From assembly GCA_910585735.1 (NCBI GenBank), contig CAJUEU010000019.1, positions 1-31,625 on the forward strand: a stretch of DNA of 31,625 nt, in the 5' to 3' direction. Shown here in pieces: positions 22,003 through 29,765 of the stretch. How positions within the stretch are numbered: the first letter of the stretch is position 1; each line of letters starts with the position of its first letter. Under the pieces are notes generated by a model that made no database searches, was not told where the DNA came from, and was given only the letters and a program-made list of their open reading frames with translations. This stretch comes from an uncultured Oscillospiraceae bacterium (GTDB taxonomy: Bacteria; Bacillota; Clostridia; Oscillospirales; Oscillospiraceae). A program made the translations under genes and the position numbers.

Positions 22003-22695
22003 TCACGCTTCTTCCATCATCTTAAACCCAATCCCCCACACAGTTTTGATGTGATCCTTTCCGCTGGCCTTATTCAGCTTGGACCGCAGATTGGATATGT
22101 GGACATTCACTGTGTTGTCGTCCCCCATATACTCCTCTCCCCAAACCTGTACATAGATCTGCTCCCGGGTAAAGACCTTCTTGGGGCGTTCCATCAAAAG
22201 GGCCAGAATCTCAAACTCCCGGGCTGTCAGCGTGACCTCGGTCCCGCCCGCCGTCACCTGAACAGAGTCCCGGTCCAGGACCAGATCTCCCCATTGGAGC
22301 GCTCCAACAGCCGTCACGTCGGAAAACTTCTTGTACCTACGAAGCTGTGCCTCCATCCGGGCCAGGACCTCAATATTCTCAAAGGGCTTCGGAATAAAAT
22401 CGTCCGCCCCCAGCTTGAGTACATTGACCCGGGCCTCGGTGCCTGCCTTGGCGGATAAAACAATGATAGGCATCGTCTTGCCAGAACGAAGCTTCGCAAT
22501 GAGCTCTTCCCCGGAAAGACCAGGAAGCATCAGGTCCAGCAGGATCAGATCGTAGCTGTATTTCTCGGCCAGTAAGAGCGCCTCGCTGCCCGAATAAGCC
22601 GGGCGGCAGTCATAACCCGCATCCGCCACGATCTTACAAAGGAGACGGTTGATATCAGGATCGTCCTCCACCACCAAAATGTGAAACGGCTCCAT
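22003..22695 (-). CDS. OmpR/PhoB-type response regulator
   Basis: A 230-residue regulator with a receiver domain (acidic pair E10/D11/D12, phospho-acceptor Asp54 in ILLDLMLPG, VLSAKAG later) and a C-terminal winged helix (LTAREFEILALLMERPKKVFTREQI, then NVHISNLRSKL). ATG 22695 with AAGGGTG about 6 nt upstream is preferred over GTG 22704. It heads the cassette whose kinase is four genes away. It probably activates the ABC genes upon stress by a peptide antibiotic (inference from the E-loop ATPase). Confidence 0.92.
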   Translation of the reverse strand: MEPFHILVVEDDPDINRLLCKIVADAGYDCRPAYSGSEALLLAEKYSYDLILLDLMLPGLSGEELIAKLRSGKTMPIIVLSAKAGTEARVNVLKLGADDFIPKPFENIEVLARMEAQLRRYKKFSDVTAVGALQWGDLVLDRDSVQVTAGGTEVTLTAREFEILALLMERPKKVFTREQIYVQVWGEEYMGDDNTVNVHISNLRSKLNKASGKDHIKTVWGIGFKMMEEA

Positions 22696-22733
22696 AATTC
22701 GCACCCTTTCTTATGTCTAAAAATCTCCCTTAT

Positions 22734-22742
22734 ATTGTAACA
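22734..22742 (-). promoter_or_regulatory. Extended -10 promoter of the response regulator gene
   Basis: TGTTACAAT on minus (22742-22734): TG plus TACAAT. The upstream region is T-rich with no clear -35. No proper terminator separates it from the NFACT gene stop at 22784; only an AT-only hairpin is visible. Confidence 0.45.
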
Positions 22743-22783
22743 TATCAAGCAAAAAATAGTTTTAATTTTTTTCTAAAGATTCC

Positions 22784-24406
22784 CTATCTCACCCGCAGCC
22801 GTTTTGCCAGGTCTTGGTCCGGCTGTGCCATCAAGGTACGGTAGGTGGTGTAGACCACCATGCCGGGCCTGGCTCCGGCAGGCTTTTTCACATAGCGAGC
22901 CGGAGTATAATCCACAGGAATCTTGCCGCCCTCCCGCCCCTGGGAGAACCATGCCGCCAGAGAGGCCGCCTGGAGAACACTCTCCTCGTCAGGTTCTGCC
23001 CCTTCAGTCCAGAGAATCACATGGGAGCCGTGGATCTTCTGGGTGTGGAACCACCAGTCGAATTTTCCGGCCATCTTTGTGGTAAGCTGGTCGTTCTGGC
23101 TGTTATTCTTCCCCACACTCACCCGCAGTCCAGCATCCGTTCGAAACTCCATAGGCCTGCCCGCTACCTTCTTGCCCCCTTTGGCCCCTTTGCTCTGACG
23201 CTTCAGGTAGCCGGTATCGGTGAGCTCTTGACGGATCTCCCCCAGATCCCGCTCTCCCTCAGCCAAAGAGAGACTTTCCAACACACTGTCCAGGTAAGAG
23301 AGATCGGCCTCCCCCTTTTCGATCTGAACGGTAAGGGCCGCCTCGGCGTTCTTGGCCTTGTTATAATCCCGGTAATATCTGGCAGCGTTCTGTTGGGGAG
23401 TGAGAAGGGGATCAATGGCGATCTCCACCGTTTTTCCCTCCGGGTCATAGTAGTCCTGAAGGGCCACTGTGGAGCAGCCCTTCTCTATGGCATGAAGATT
23501 GGTGGTAAGAATGTCCCCCAGCTCCCGAAGCCGCTCCCGGTCCTGGGTCGCGGCAAGCTCCTTCCGCTGGTTTTCCAGCTTTCGCTGGGCCCGGTCCCGG
23601 GCGTTTTTCACACTTCGAAGCAGGTCTTCTCCCTTCTGCTTGGCTCGCTCCTGAAGCTCCCGGGTCTCATAAAAATCGTCCAGCAGCGCTCCAAAGGAGG
23701 GATATTCCCTGCACTCGGTCCCGGGACCGTACTGGAGGATGGGAAGGAAAGTAAAATCCACCGGCTTTCCCTCCCGAAGCAGCATAGTCGGTGTGGAGGG
23801 ATATTCCTTCACACCATCCCACATCTGTTGAATAGCGGGCTTTAGGTCTCCCTCCTCTCCCCGGAAGCGAAGCTCCCGCTCCAAAAGGGGCGGCACGCCA
23901 AACCGAGGCTCAGGCAGAGTGTAAAAGAGCCCCGGCAGCACTGGCCGCACTCCGGCGGCCAGGTCCCCGTCCATTCGTCGAAGGCACTCTGTGATCCGAT
24001 CCTCCCCGTCCAGCAAGATCAAATTGGCCCGGCGGCCCATCGCCTCCAGCACCAAAGCGCGCCTCACCTTATCTCCCAGCTCATCGGTACATTCCAGACG
24101 CAGAGCAACGACACGCTCCATGTAGGGCTGCTCGATCTCCAGGATACGAGCCCCGGAGAGATGCTTACGCAGCAGCATACAAAACATGGGAGGCTTCTCC
24201 GGATTCTCCCGTTCCAAGGTGGTCAGGTGGAGCCTGGGGTGGCTGGGATTGGCGGAAAGCAGCAGCTTTCCGTTTCCCCTGCTTCCATGGAGAGACAAAA
24301 TTACGTCCAGATTCCCCGGCTGATAGATCTTATCGATCCGCCCCCCCAAAAAGCCCTCCCTCAATTCCCGAACTACGGCGGACATAAAGATTGCGTCAAA
24401 GGCCAT
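22784..24406 (-). CDS. rqcH: NFACT-family ribosome quality-control protein RqcH
   Basis: A 540-residue Rqc2 homologue, once annotated as fibronectin-binding. It has an NFACT-N domain (MAFDAIFMSAVVRELREGF, about 1-215), a helical and coiled-coil middle (about 260-400, with charged heptads) and an NFACT-R domain at the C-terminus (SVGKNNSQNDQLTTKMAG, WWFHTQKIHGSHVI, about 432-467). It binds obstructed large ribosomal subunits and directs C-terminal Ala tailing of the stalled chain. The ATG abuts the mrnC stop (TAAATG). GGAGGATG is the ribosome site. Length is slightly below that of Bacillus, as is common in Clostridia. Confidence 0.93.
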   Translation of the reverse strand: MAFDAIFMSAVVRELREGFLGGRIDKIYQPGNLDVILSLHGSRGNGKLLLSANPSHPRLHLTTLERENPEKPPMFCMLLRKHLSGARILEIEQPYMERVVALRLECTDELGDKVRRALVLEAMGRRANLILLDGEDRITECLRRMDGDLAAGVRPVLPGLFYTLPEPRFGVPPLLERELRFRGEEGDLKPAIQQMWDGVKEYPSTPTMLLREGKPVDFTFLPILQYGPGTECREYPSFGALLDDFYETRELQERAKQKGEDLLRSVKNARDRAQRKLENQRKELAATQDRERLRELGDILTTNLHAIEKGCSTVALQDYYDPEGKTVEIAIDPLLTPQQNAARYYRDYNKAKNAEAALTVQIEKGEADLSYLDSVLESLSLAEGERDLGEIRQELTDTGYLKRQSKGAKGGKKVAGRPMEFRTDAGLRVSVGKNNSQNDQLTTKMAGKFDWWFHTQKIHGSHVILWTEGAEPDEESVLQAASLAAWFSQGREGGKIPVDYTPARYVKKPAGARPGMVVYTTYRTLMAQPDQDLAKRLRVR

Positions 24407-24811
24407 TTATACATCCTCCATCATTTTACCGAAAAGCTCATTGAGCCGGTCCCGCTCTCCCCGAAGCCATAACCAGCCAAAGAGAGCCTCCAGCGCAGTG
24501 GCGGCGGCATATTCCTCCCGGCTGGCGTTCTGGGGAATGGAGTGGGGGGAGGCGTTTCTCCCCCGGCGAAACACGTCCTGCTCCTCAGAGCTCAGAGCAT
24601 CAAAAATCTTCTTCGCCATACGGGCCTGAGACGGTGCGGCCACATATCCCACCGCCGCCTTATGGAGCCCCTTGGCGGTGGCCTTGCCGTGGAGGCACAG
24701 CCAGGAACGGACCATCAGCTCAAAGACCCCATCCCCCAGATGGGCAAGGCCTAAGTTGCTGATGGCTCCGATTTTCTCCTTCGGCATATCCAACATAAAA
24801 TAATCGGTCAT
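24407..24811 (-). CDS. mrnC: Mini-ribonuclease III
   Basis: A 134-residue RNase III catalytic-domain-only enzyme that trims 23S rRNA precursor ends. The signature NLGLAHLGDGVFELMVRSWL (about residues 18-37) carries the catalytic acidic residues, and YAAATALEALFGWLWL (about 102-117) is the second conserved helix with Glu. There is no double-stranded RNA binding domain, as expected. ATG 24811 follows a GGGAG site; GTG 24832 has none. It is translated just before rqcH, a translation/ribosome-linked neighbour. Confidence 0.92.
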   Translation of the reverse strand: MTDYFMLDMPKEKIGAISNLGLAHLGDGVFELMVRSWLCLHGKATAKGLHKAAVGYVAAPSQARMAKKIFDALSSEEQDVFRRGRNASPHSIPQNASREEYAAATALEALFGWLWLRGERDRLNELFGKMMEDV

Positions 24812-24845
24812 TTCTCTCCCGCCTTCCGGCACAAAATCAGATTAT

Positions 24846-24874
24846 AGTATACCGCAAAGTTTTCCGTTCGGCAA
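24846..24874 (-). promoter_or_regulatory. Promoter of mrnC-rqcH
   Basis: TTGCCG (24874-24869), 17 nt, TATACT (24851-24846). It predicts a start near 24839, a leader of about 28 nt. Confidence 0.65.
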
Positions 24875-24881
24875 GGTCCCA

Positions 24882-24919
24882 CCTAAAAGAAGGAGCCGCC
24901 TGAAATTTCAGGCGGCTCC
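24882..24919 (-). terminator. Terminator of the MATE gene
   Basis: GGAGCCGCCTGAAA (24892-24905) and its exact complement (24906-24919) form a 14-bp GC-rich inverted repeat, followed on minus by TTCTTTTA. It overlaps the region just upstream of the mrnC promoter. Confidence 0.85.
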
Positions 24920-24925
24920 AAAAGG

Positions 24926-26290
24926 TCACGCTTCCTCCAAAGGCCCTATGACCGTTTTCACGATCCGCCGGGTAAAGATGACGCACAGACATACAGAAAA
25001 TAGCTCAGCAATAGGAAAGGCCAACCATACCAGGTTCAGCTTCCCTGTGAGGGATAACAGCCAAGCCGCCGGCAGAAGAACCACCAGTTGACGAACGATG
25101 GAAGAGATCATGCTCAGGACCCCATGGCCCAAAGCCTGGAATACCGATCCACAAACGATGCCAAAGCCGGCAAACACAAAGCTGGTGCAAATGATCCGCA
25201 GGGCGGGCACCCCGATGGCCAGCATCTCCTCCGAAGCCTCAAAAATCCCCAGCAGCTGAGCCGGAAAAAGTTCAGCCACAGCCAGTCCGCAGAGCATAAA
25301 CCCGGTGGCGATCAGCACCGCCAGTTTCATAGTCTGGAGGATACGGTCCTTATTCCGGGCGCCGTAGTTGTAGGCAATAATGGGAACCATTCCGTTGTTC
25401 AGGCCAAACACCGGCATAAAGATGAAAGACTGAAGCTTAAAATAAATGCCAAATACGGCTGTGGCTGTATCCGTAAAGGCAATGAGGATCTGATTCAATC
25501 CGAAAACCATTACCGATCCCACCGAGTTGAGCACCATAGAAGGCACCCCCACCGCATAGATCTGGCCAATCACCTTGCCCTTAGGCCGCAGGTACTTTCC
25601 TCCAAAGGAGAGTTCCCTGTTATACACCAGATTCAGAATACCGCCAACCAGCGCGCCAAGTATCTGTCCCGCCACGGTAGCAACGGCGGCCCCCGCCACC
25701 CCCATAGCCGGGAAGGGCCCCAGCCCGAAGATAAGCACCGGGTCCATCACGATGTTTGTCACCGCGCCTACGGTTTGGGCGATCATGGCATAAAAGGTCT
25801 TGCCCGTCGACTGGAGCAGCCGCTCAAAGGTAATCCCCATAAAAAGCCCCATGGACCACGTACAGCAGATGGTCAGATAAGTAGTCCCCTGTTCAACGAT
25901 GGCCGAGATGTCGGTCTGGGCCGCGAAGAAAAGCCGGGGAACCGTCAGACCCACCAGGATCGCCGCCAAGCCACTGAGGAATCCCAACAAAAGACCATTG
26001 CCCGCCGCCCGGTTGGCTCCCTCAAAATTTTTCTCTCCCAGGTTCCGGGAAAGCAGGGCGTTGAGCCCCACCCCAGTCCCCACCGACACCGCGATGAGCA
26101 GATTCTGAATGGGAAAGGAGAGACTGACGGCGTTCAGGGCATCCTGGCTCAGCTTGGCCACAAAGTAGCTATCCACCACGTTATAAAGTGCCTGGACCAG
26201 CATGGAGATCATCATGGGCAGGGACATGCTGATGAGCAGCTTCCCAACGGGCATAACGCCCATCTTGTTTTCTTGTCTTTCTTCGGACAC
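24926..26290 (-). CDS. MATE-family multidrug exporter
   Basis: A 454-residue protein with 12 transmembrane helices in two homologous halves, of the MATE / DinF type that uses Na+ or H+ gradients to export cationic drugs. The N-terminal half begins GVMPVGKLLISMSLPMMISMLVQALYNVVD, the hallmark opening; the second half shows LRPKGKVIGQIYAVGVPSM (about residue 236). GTG 26290 has AAGGAGG 7 nt upstream. It is transcribed divergently from the Sel1 gene from a good promoter. The substrate is unknown. Confidence 0.9.
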   Translation of the reverse strand: MSEERQENKMGVMPVGKLLISMSLPMMISMLVQALYNVVDSYFVAKLSQDALNAVSLSFPIQNLLIAVSVGTGVGLNALLSRNLGEKNFEGANRAAGNGLLLGFLSGLAAILVGLTVPRLFFAAQTDISAIVEQGTTYLTICCTWSMGLFMGITFERLLQSTGKTFYAMIAQTVGAVTNIVMDPVLIFGLGPFPAMGVAGAAVATVAGQILGALVGGILNLVYNRELSFGGKYLRPKGKVIGQIYAVGVPSMVLNSVGSVMVFGLNQILIAFTDTATAVFGIYFKLQSFIFMPVFGLNNGMVPIIAYNYGARNKDRILQTMKLAVLIATGFMLCGLAVAELFPAQLLGIFEASEEMLAIGVPALRIICTSFVFAGFGIVCGSVFQALGHGVLSMISSIVRQLVVLLPAAWLLSLTGKLNLVWLAFPIAELFSVCLCVIFTRRIVKTVIGPLEEA

Positions 26291-26361
26291 GGTTCTTCCT
26301 CCTTGGTATTTGCCATGTGGACCACCCCTGAAAAAACTCCCTGAAATGGCACCGATAGGAC

Positions 26362-26390
26362 AGCATACAGGAAATAAAAATTTTTGTCAA
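26362..26390 (-). promoter_or_regulatory. Promoter of the MATE gene
   Basis: TTGACA (26390-26385), 17 nt, TATGCT (26367-26362). It predicts a leader of about 65 nt. Confidence 0.7.
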
Positions 26391-26430
26391 GAGTGAAATG
26401 ATAAACACCCGGAGCACACATAGGAGCGTG

Positions 26431-26477
26431 TTTTCCCTATGAGATCCATCTGAAACAGCAAATTCCTATAGGGAAAA
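26431..26477. repeat. Inverted repeat with T-tail in the MATE-Sel1 gap
   Basis: TTTTCCCTAT (26431-26440) and ATAGGGAAAA (26468-26477) are exact complements 27 nt apart, followed on plus by a T-rich stretch (TTTTTATTT). It looks like a plus-strand terminator, but no plus gene precedes it. The alternative is a regulatory site between the divergent promoters. Confidence 0.45.
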
Positions 26478-26504
26478 TTTTTATTTCATTAGTCCTTCCA
26501 TGGG

Positions 26505-26533
26505 TTGCAATCTTCCCTTTGCTATGCTAAACT
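26505..26533 (+). promoter_or_regulatory. Promoter of the Sel1-repeat gene
   Basis: TTGCAA (26505-26510), 17 nt, TAAACT (26528-26533), the same pair of hexamers as at rpsB. Transcription from here gives an unusually long leader of about 265 nt. Confidence 0.5.
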
Positions 26534-26547
26534 AAAAAGAAATCCCA

Positions 26548-26571
26548 TACAAATGAAATAAAATATTTGTA
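26548..26571. repeat. Short inverted repeat near the predicted Sel1 transcript start
   Basis: TACAAAT (26548-26554) and ATTTGTA (26565-26571) with a 10-nt AT-rich spacer. Spacing of about two helical turns suggests a repressor site. The rest of the leader, 26572-26795, shows no further feature I trust, only an unsupported ORF. Confidence 0.35.
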
Positions 26572-26805
26572 CATGGAATTTGGGACGATCACCATTTCTG
26601 AATTACCTTCCTGTTATGGAGGAATGTATCCACGCTGAAATCAGCTCTTGCGATGCCATCATAAGCTCCAAACGTACATCATTACCGTTCCTACCAAACG
26701 GGCTCTGGTCCTTTTCCTCAAAGACGCTCTCTCCGAATTGGAAGACCAGGCCCCTTTCTCAAGATGTTTTGATATATCACAAAGAAGAAAAAAGGAGGCT
26801 TTTTT

Positions 26806-29664
26806 ATGGAATACTTTCGTTGTGAAGGAGCGGACTGCGGCTATGTGACCACAAATCCTGATCTGGAGGTCTGCCCTCACTGCGGGGGAAATTTCTTCAT
26901 TCCCGTGGAGGAGGAGTACATCTCAGGTTATGGCTGGATGTGCCTTTTTGACGAGGCCCAGGAAGACCCCGCCGAAGCCCTGGAATACCTTCGCCATGCG
27001 GTGGACAGCGAATATCCTCCCGCAATCTTTCGTATGGGCCGGTGCTACCAGCATGGAGAACTTGTAGAGCAAGATATCAACAAGGCCCGTGAGCTCTTTT
27101 TCTCTCTGGGAGACCGGGAGGACGACCCCGCCGCCTGGATCATGCTGGGCCAGCTTCTCCAGCGGGGAGACGGCGTAGAAAAAGACTTTGAAAAGGCTGT
27201 GGAGATCTTCACCCGGGCCATGGAGGCCGACTATGCTCCCGGTGCCTGCTGTTTAGGCCTATGCTACGAGGTGGGCGAAGGGGTAGAGCAAAGCTGGGAG
27301 AAGGCCACCGAGCTTTACCGGCAGGCCGCCGAGATGGGAGACGCCCGGGCCCAGTGTAATCTCGCCTGGTGCTATGAGGCCGGCAAGGGCGTAGAACAAA
27401 GTCAAAAGGACGCTATCTATTGGTACTCCTCAGCCGCCGACCAGGAGGATCCCCGGGCGCTGTGCAACCTTGGGCTCTGCTATGAACGAGGAGACGGTGT
27501 GGAACAGGATTGGGAAAAAGCAGTCACCCTTTATAGGGCCTCGGCTGAACGTGAATTCCCCCCTGCTATGTGTAATCTGGCCTGGTGCTATGAGACCGGC
27601 AACGGCATTGAGGAGGACCTGGCTCAGGCCGTATATTGGTATGGACGGGCCGCCGAATACGAAGACGCCCGCGGCCTTTGCAGTCTGGGTCTCTTTTATG
27701 AGCAGGGCAAGGGAGTGGAGCAAAACTGGGACAAGGCAGTGACGCTTTACCGGCAGGCCGCCGAGATGGATTACTCCCCTGCTATGTGTAATTTAGGCTG
27801 GTGCTATGAATCGGGCTCCGGGGTAGAGCAAAACTGGCCCGAAGCCATCCGCTGGTATCGTGCCGCCGCCGATGCGGGCTATGCCCGGGCCCAATGCAAT
27901 TTAGGCTGGTGCTATGAGAACGGTGCTGGCGTTGAGCAGAGCTGGGACGATGCGGTAGCCTGGTACGCCAAGGCCGCCGCCCAGGGGGACCCCCGTGCCC
28001 TCAACAATTTAGCCTGGTGCTATGAATATGGCAAGGGTGTGGAAAAAAACATCACCGAAGCCGTTCATCTCTACCAAGGCGCCGCCCTTCGAAACTTCCC
28101 TCCCTCCATATGCCGGCTGGGCCTTTGCTACGAAAACGGAGAAGAGGTGGAGCAGAGCTGGGATACCGCCGCCAAGCTCTACCAAAAGGCCGCCGCTCTG
28201 GACTACCCTGTAGCCATGTGCAACTACGCCTGGTGTCTGGAATTTGGCCGTGGGGTAGAGAAAAATCTGGAGGAGGCCTTCCACTGGTATGAGGCTGCGG
28301 CCCAGCACGGATTTGCCCGTGGCCTGTCCCGTCTGGGACTCTTTTACGAGGAAGGCCAGTTTGTGGAGCAGAGCTGGGAAAAGGCGGTAGACCTTTACCG
28401 GCAGGCTGCTGAAAAGGGTTTTGCTCCCGGGCAGTGCAACCTGGCCTGGTGTTATGAAGCCGGCAAGGGCGTGGAGCAGAGCTGGGAAAGCGCTGTTGCT
28501 TGGTACACCAAAGCTGCTGAGCAAGGGTATCCCAGGGCCCAGACTAACCTGGGCTGGTGCTATGAGCGGGGTCGGGGCATACCCCAGGATTATGCCGAAG
28601 CCTTCCGGCTCTACACTGCCGCCGCGGCACAGGACTACGTTCCCGCCATGTGCAACATAGGCGTATGCTATGAGATGGGATGGGGCGTAGAGCAAAGTTG
28701 GGAAAACGCCACGGAATACTACCGCAAGGCCGCTGAACGGGGCGATGATGCCGCACAGTGCAACCTGGGCTGGTGCTACGAGGCCGGCAAGGGGGTCCCG
28801 GAGGACTCGTCTATAGCTGCCCAGTGGTATCGCAAATCCGCTGACCAGGGCTATGCCAGAGCCCAATGTAATCTGGGCTGGCTCTATGAAGCCGGCTCCG
28901 GCGTGGAGAAGGATATGACCGAGGCTATCCACTGGTATACTCTTTCTGCCAAACAGGGATACGCCAGAGCCCAATGCAACCTGGCCTGGTGCTATGACGA
29001 GGGCATTGGCGTAGAGCAAGACTACGAGACAGCGGTTCACTGGTATACCCTCTCCGCCGAGCAGGGCTATGCCCGGGCCCAGTGCAATCTGGGCTATTGT
29101 TATGAGATGGGCCACGGAGTGGAAAAAAATCTTGCCGAGGCTGCCAAGTATTACGCCATGGGTGCCGAAGGCGGTGACGCGGTGAGCCAGTGCAATCTGG
29201 GCTGGTTCTACCTGAACGGCACCGGGGTAGAGAAAAACCCGGAAAAGTCTTTTGAGCTCTTTATGAAGGCAGCTGAGCAGAAGAACAGCCGGGGGATCTA
29301 CAATGTGGCCCTGGCTTACGCCAACGGCACCGGTGTACACAAGGACCGGGTCAAGGCTGTGGAATGGTTCCGCAAAGCCGCCGCCTACGGCCATCCCGGA
29401 GCCATGTTCTATCTGGGACAGTATAGTGAATCAGGCCTGGGTGGGCTTCCTAAGGACCCATCCAAAGCCCGTGAGTGGTATCAGCGCGCAGCCGACAAGG
29501 GAGACCAGAGTGCCAAGGAAGCTCTGGAGCGCCTGGAGAAACAGGACGATGTCCCTGACGCTTCTTCTCCCATTACTGAGCAGCCTGAAAAGCCCAAGAC
29601 CCCTGACATTTCCGAGGCAAAGGGAAAGGACAAGGGTGGCTTCTTTAAGAAATTTTTCGGTTAA
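26806..29664 (+). CDS. Giant cysteine-rich Sel1-repeat protein with zinc ribbon
   Basis: A 952-residue protein. C6, C11, C23 and C26 (CX4C, CX2C in CPHCGG) form a short zinc-ribbon or rubredoxin-like head. Residues 71-900 are 23 consecutive Sel1-like repeats of 36 residues (alpha/alpha solenoid), followed by a polar linker and the amphipathic basic end GGFFKKFFG. Nearly every repeat has Cys at two positions five apart (C-N-L-x-W-C-Y); I count about 38 Cys in all. No signal peptide, so it is probably cytoplasmic with the tail touching the membrane (inference). Sel1 proteins usually scaffold signalling or secretion complexes. AAAGGAGG precedes ATG 26806. The gene is alone between the MATE gene and a terminator. 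Confidence 0.9.
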   Translation: MEYFRCEGADCGYVTTNPDLEVCPHCGGNFFIPVEEEYISGYGWMCLFDEAQEDPAEALEYLRHAVDSEYPPAIFRMGRCYQHGELVEQDINKARELFFSLGDREDDPAAWIMLGQLLQRGDGVEKDFEKAVEIFTRAMEADYAPGACCLGLCYEVGEGVEQSWEKATELYRQAAEMGDARAQCNLAWCYEAGKGVEQSQKDAIYWYSSAADQEDPRALCNLGLCYERGDGVEQDWEKAVTLYRASAEREFPPAMCNLAWCYETGNGIEEDLAQAVYWYGRAAEYEDARGLCSLGLFYEQGKGVEQNWDKAVTLYRQAAEMDYSPAMCNLGWCYESGSGVEQNWPEAIRWYRAAADAGYARAQCNLGWCYENGAGVEQSWDDAVAWYAKAAAQGDPRALNNLAWCYEYGKGVEKNITEAVHLYQGAALRNFPPSICRLGLCYENGEEVEQSWDTAAKLYQKAAALDYPVAMCNYAWCLEFGRGVEKNLEEAFHWYEAAAQHGFARGLSRLGLFYEEGQFVEQSWEKAVDLYRQAAEKGFAPGQCNLAWCYEAGKGVEQSWESAVAWYTKAAEQGYPRAQTNLGWCYERGRGIPQDYAEAFRLYTAAAAQDYVPAMCNIGVCYEMGWGVEQSWENATEYYRKAAERGDDAAQCNLGWCYEAGKGVPEDSSIAAQWYRKSADQGYARAQCNLGWLYEAGSGVEKDMTEAIHWYTLSAKQGYARAQCNLAWCYDEGIGVEQDYETAVHWYTLSAEQGYARAQCNLGYCYEMGHGVEKNLAEAAKYYAMGAEGGDAVSQCNLGWFYLNGTGVEKNPEKSFELFMKAAEQKNSRGIYNVALAYANGTGVHKDRVKAVEWFRKAAAYGHPGAMFYLGQYSESGLGGLPKDPSKAREWYQRAADKGDQSAKEALERLEKQDDVPDASSPITEQPEKPKTPDISEAKGKDKGGFFKKFFG
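27016..29505 (+). repeat. Array of 23 Sel1-type 108-bp units
   Basis: The repeats follow without interruption; 21 are exactly 36 residues, the first and last are 37. Many neighbours alternate between an LGLCYE/AVTLYR type and an LAWCYE/AVYWY type (for example units 3-7 and 11-14). This suggests growth by duplicating a two-repeat, 216-bp block. Units 17-20 are the most alike (ARAQCNLG-WY), so they may be the newest copies. Confidence 0.88.
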
Positions 29665-29721
29665 GGCCCTCCTTCCCACGCACTTGACCAGAGTGTCTGT
29701 TATAAGCCTGAATCATAGTGA

Positions 29722-29757
29722 AACCGGCGTTTCCCAAAAAGGAAACGCCGGTTTTCT
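29722..29757. terminator. Terminator between Sel1 and pyrophosphatase genes
   Basis: AACCGGCGTTTCC (29722-29734) pairs with GGAAACGCCGGTT (29741-29753) around CAAAAA, followed by TTCTGG on plus and by GGTTTCAC on minus. The genes converge here, so it may serve both. Confidence 0.82.
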
Positions 29758-29765
29758 GGTTGATT

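Noticed and set aside
26181..26421. Minus ORFs of 69 and 78 residues upstream of the MATE start
   Set aside because: They overlap the MATE start in other frames and have no matching ribosome site; GTG 26290 has the strong site.
26580..26825. 81-residue plus ORF (or 69 from an internal ATG) in the Sel1 leader
   Set aside because: No ribosome site, low-complexity Ser-rich product, and it overlaps the real Sel1 start in another frame.
28009..29394. 461-residue minus-strand ORF
   Set aside because: It is the antisense of the Sel1 repeat array; its periodic hydrophobic look merely mirrors the 108-bp units, and it has no ribosome site.
27016..29505. CRISPR-like direct repeats
   Set aside because: The periodicity is 108 bp, in frame and protein coding with variable third positions; there are no spacers or cas genes.
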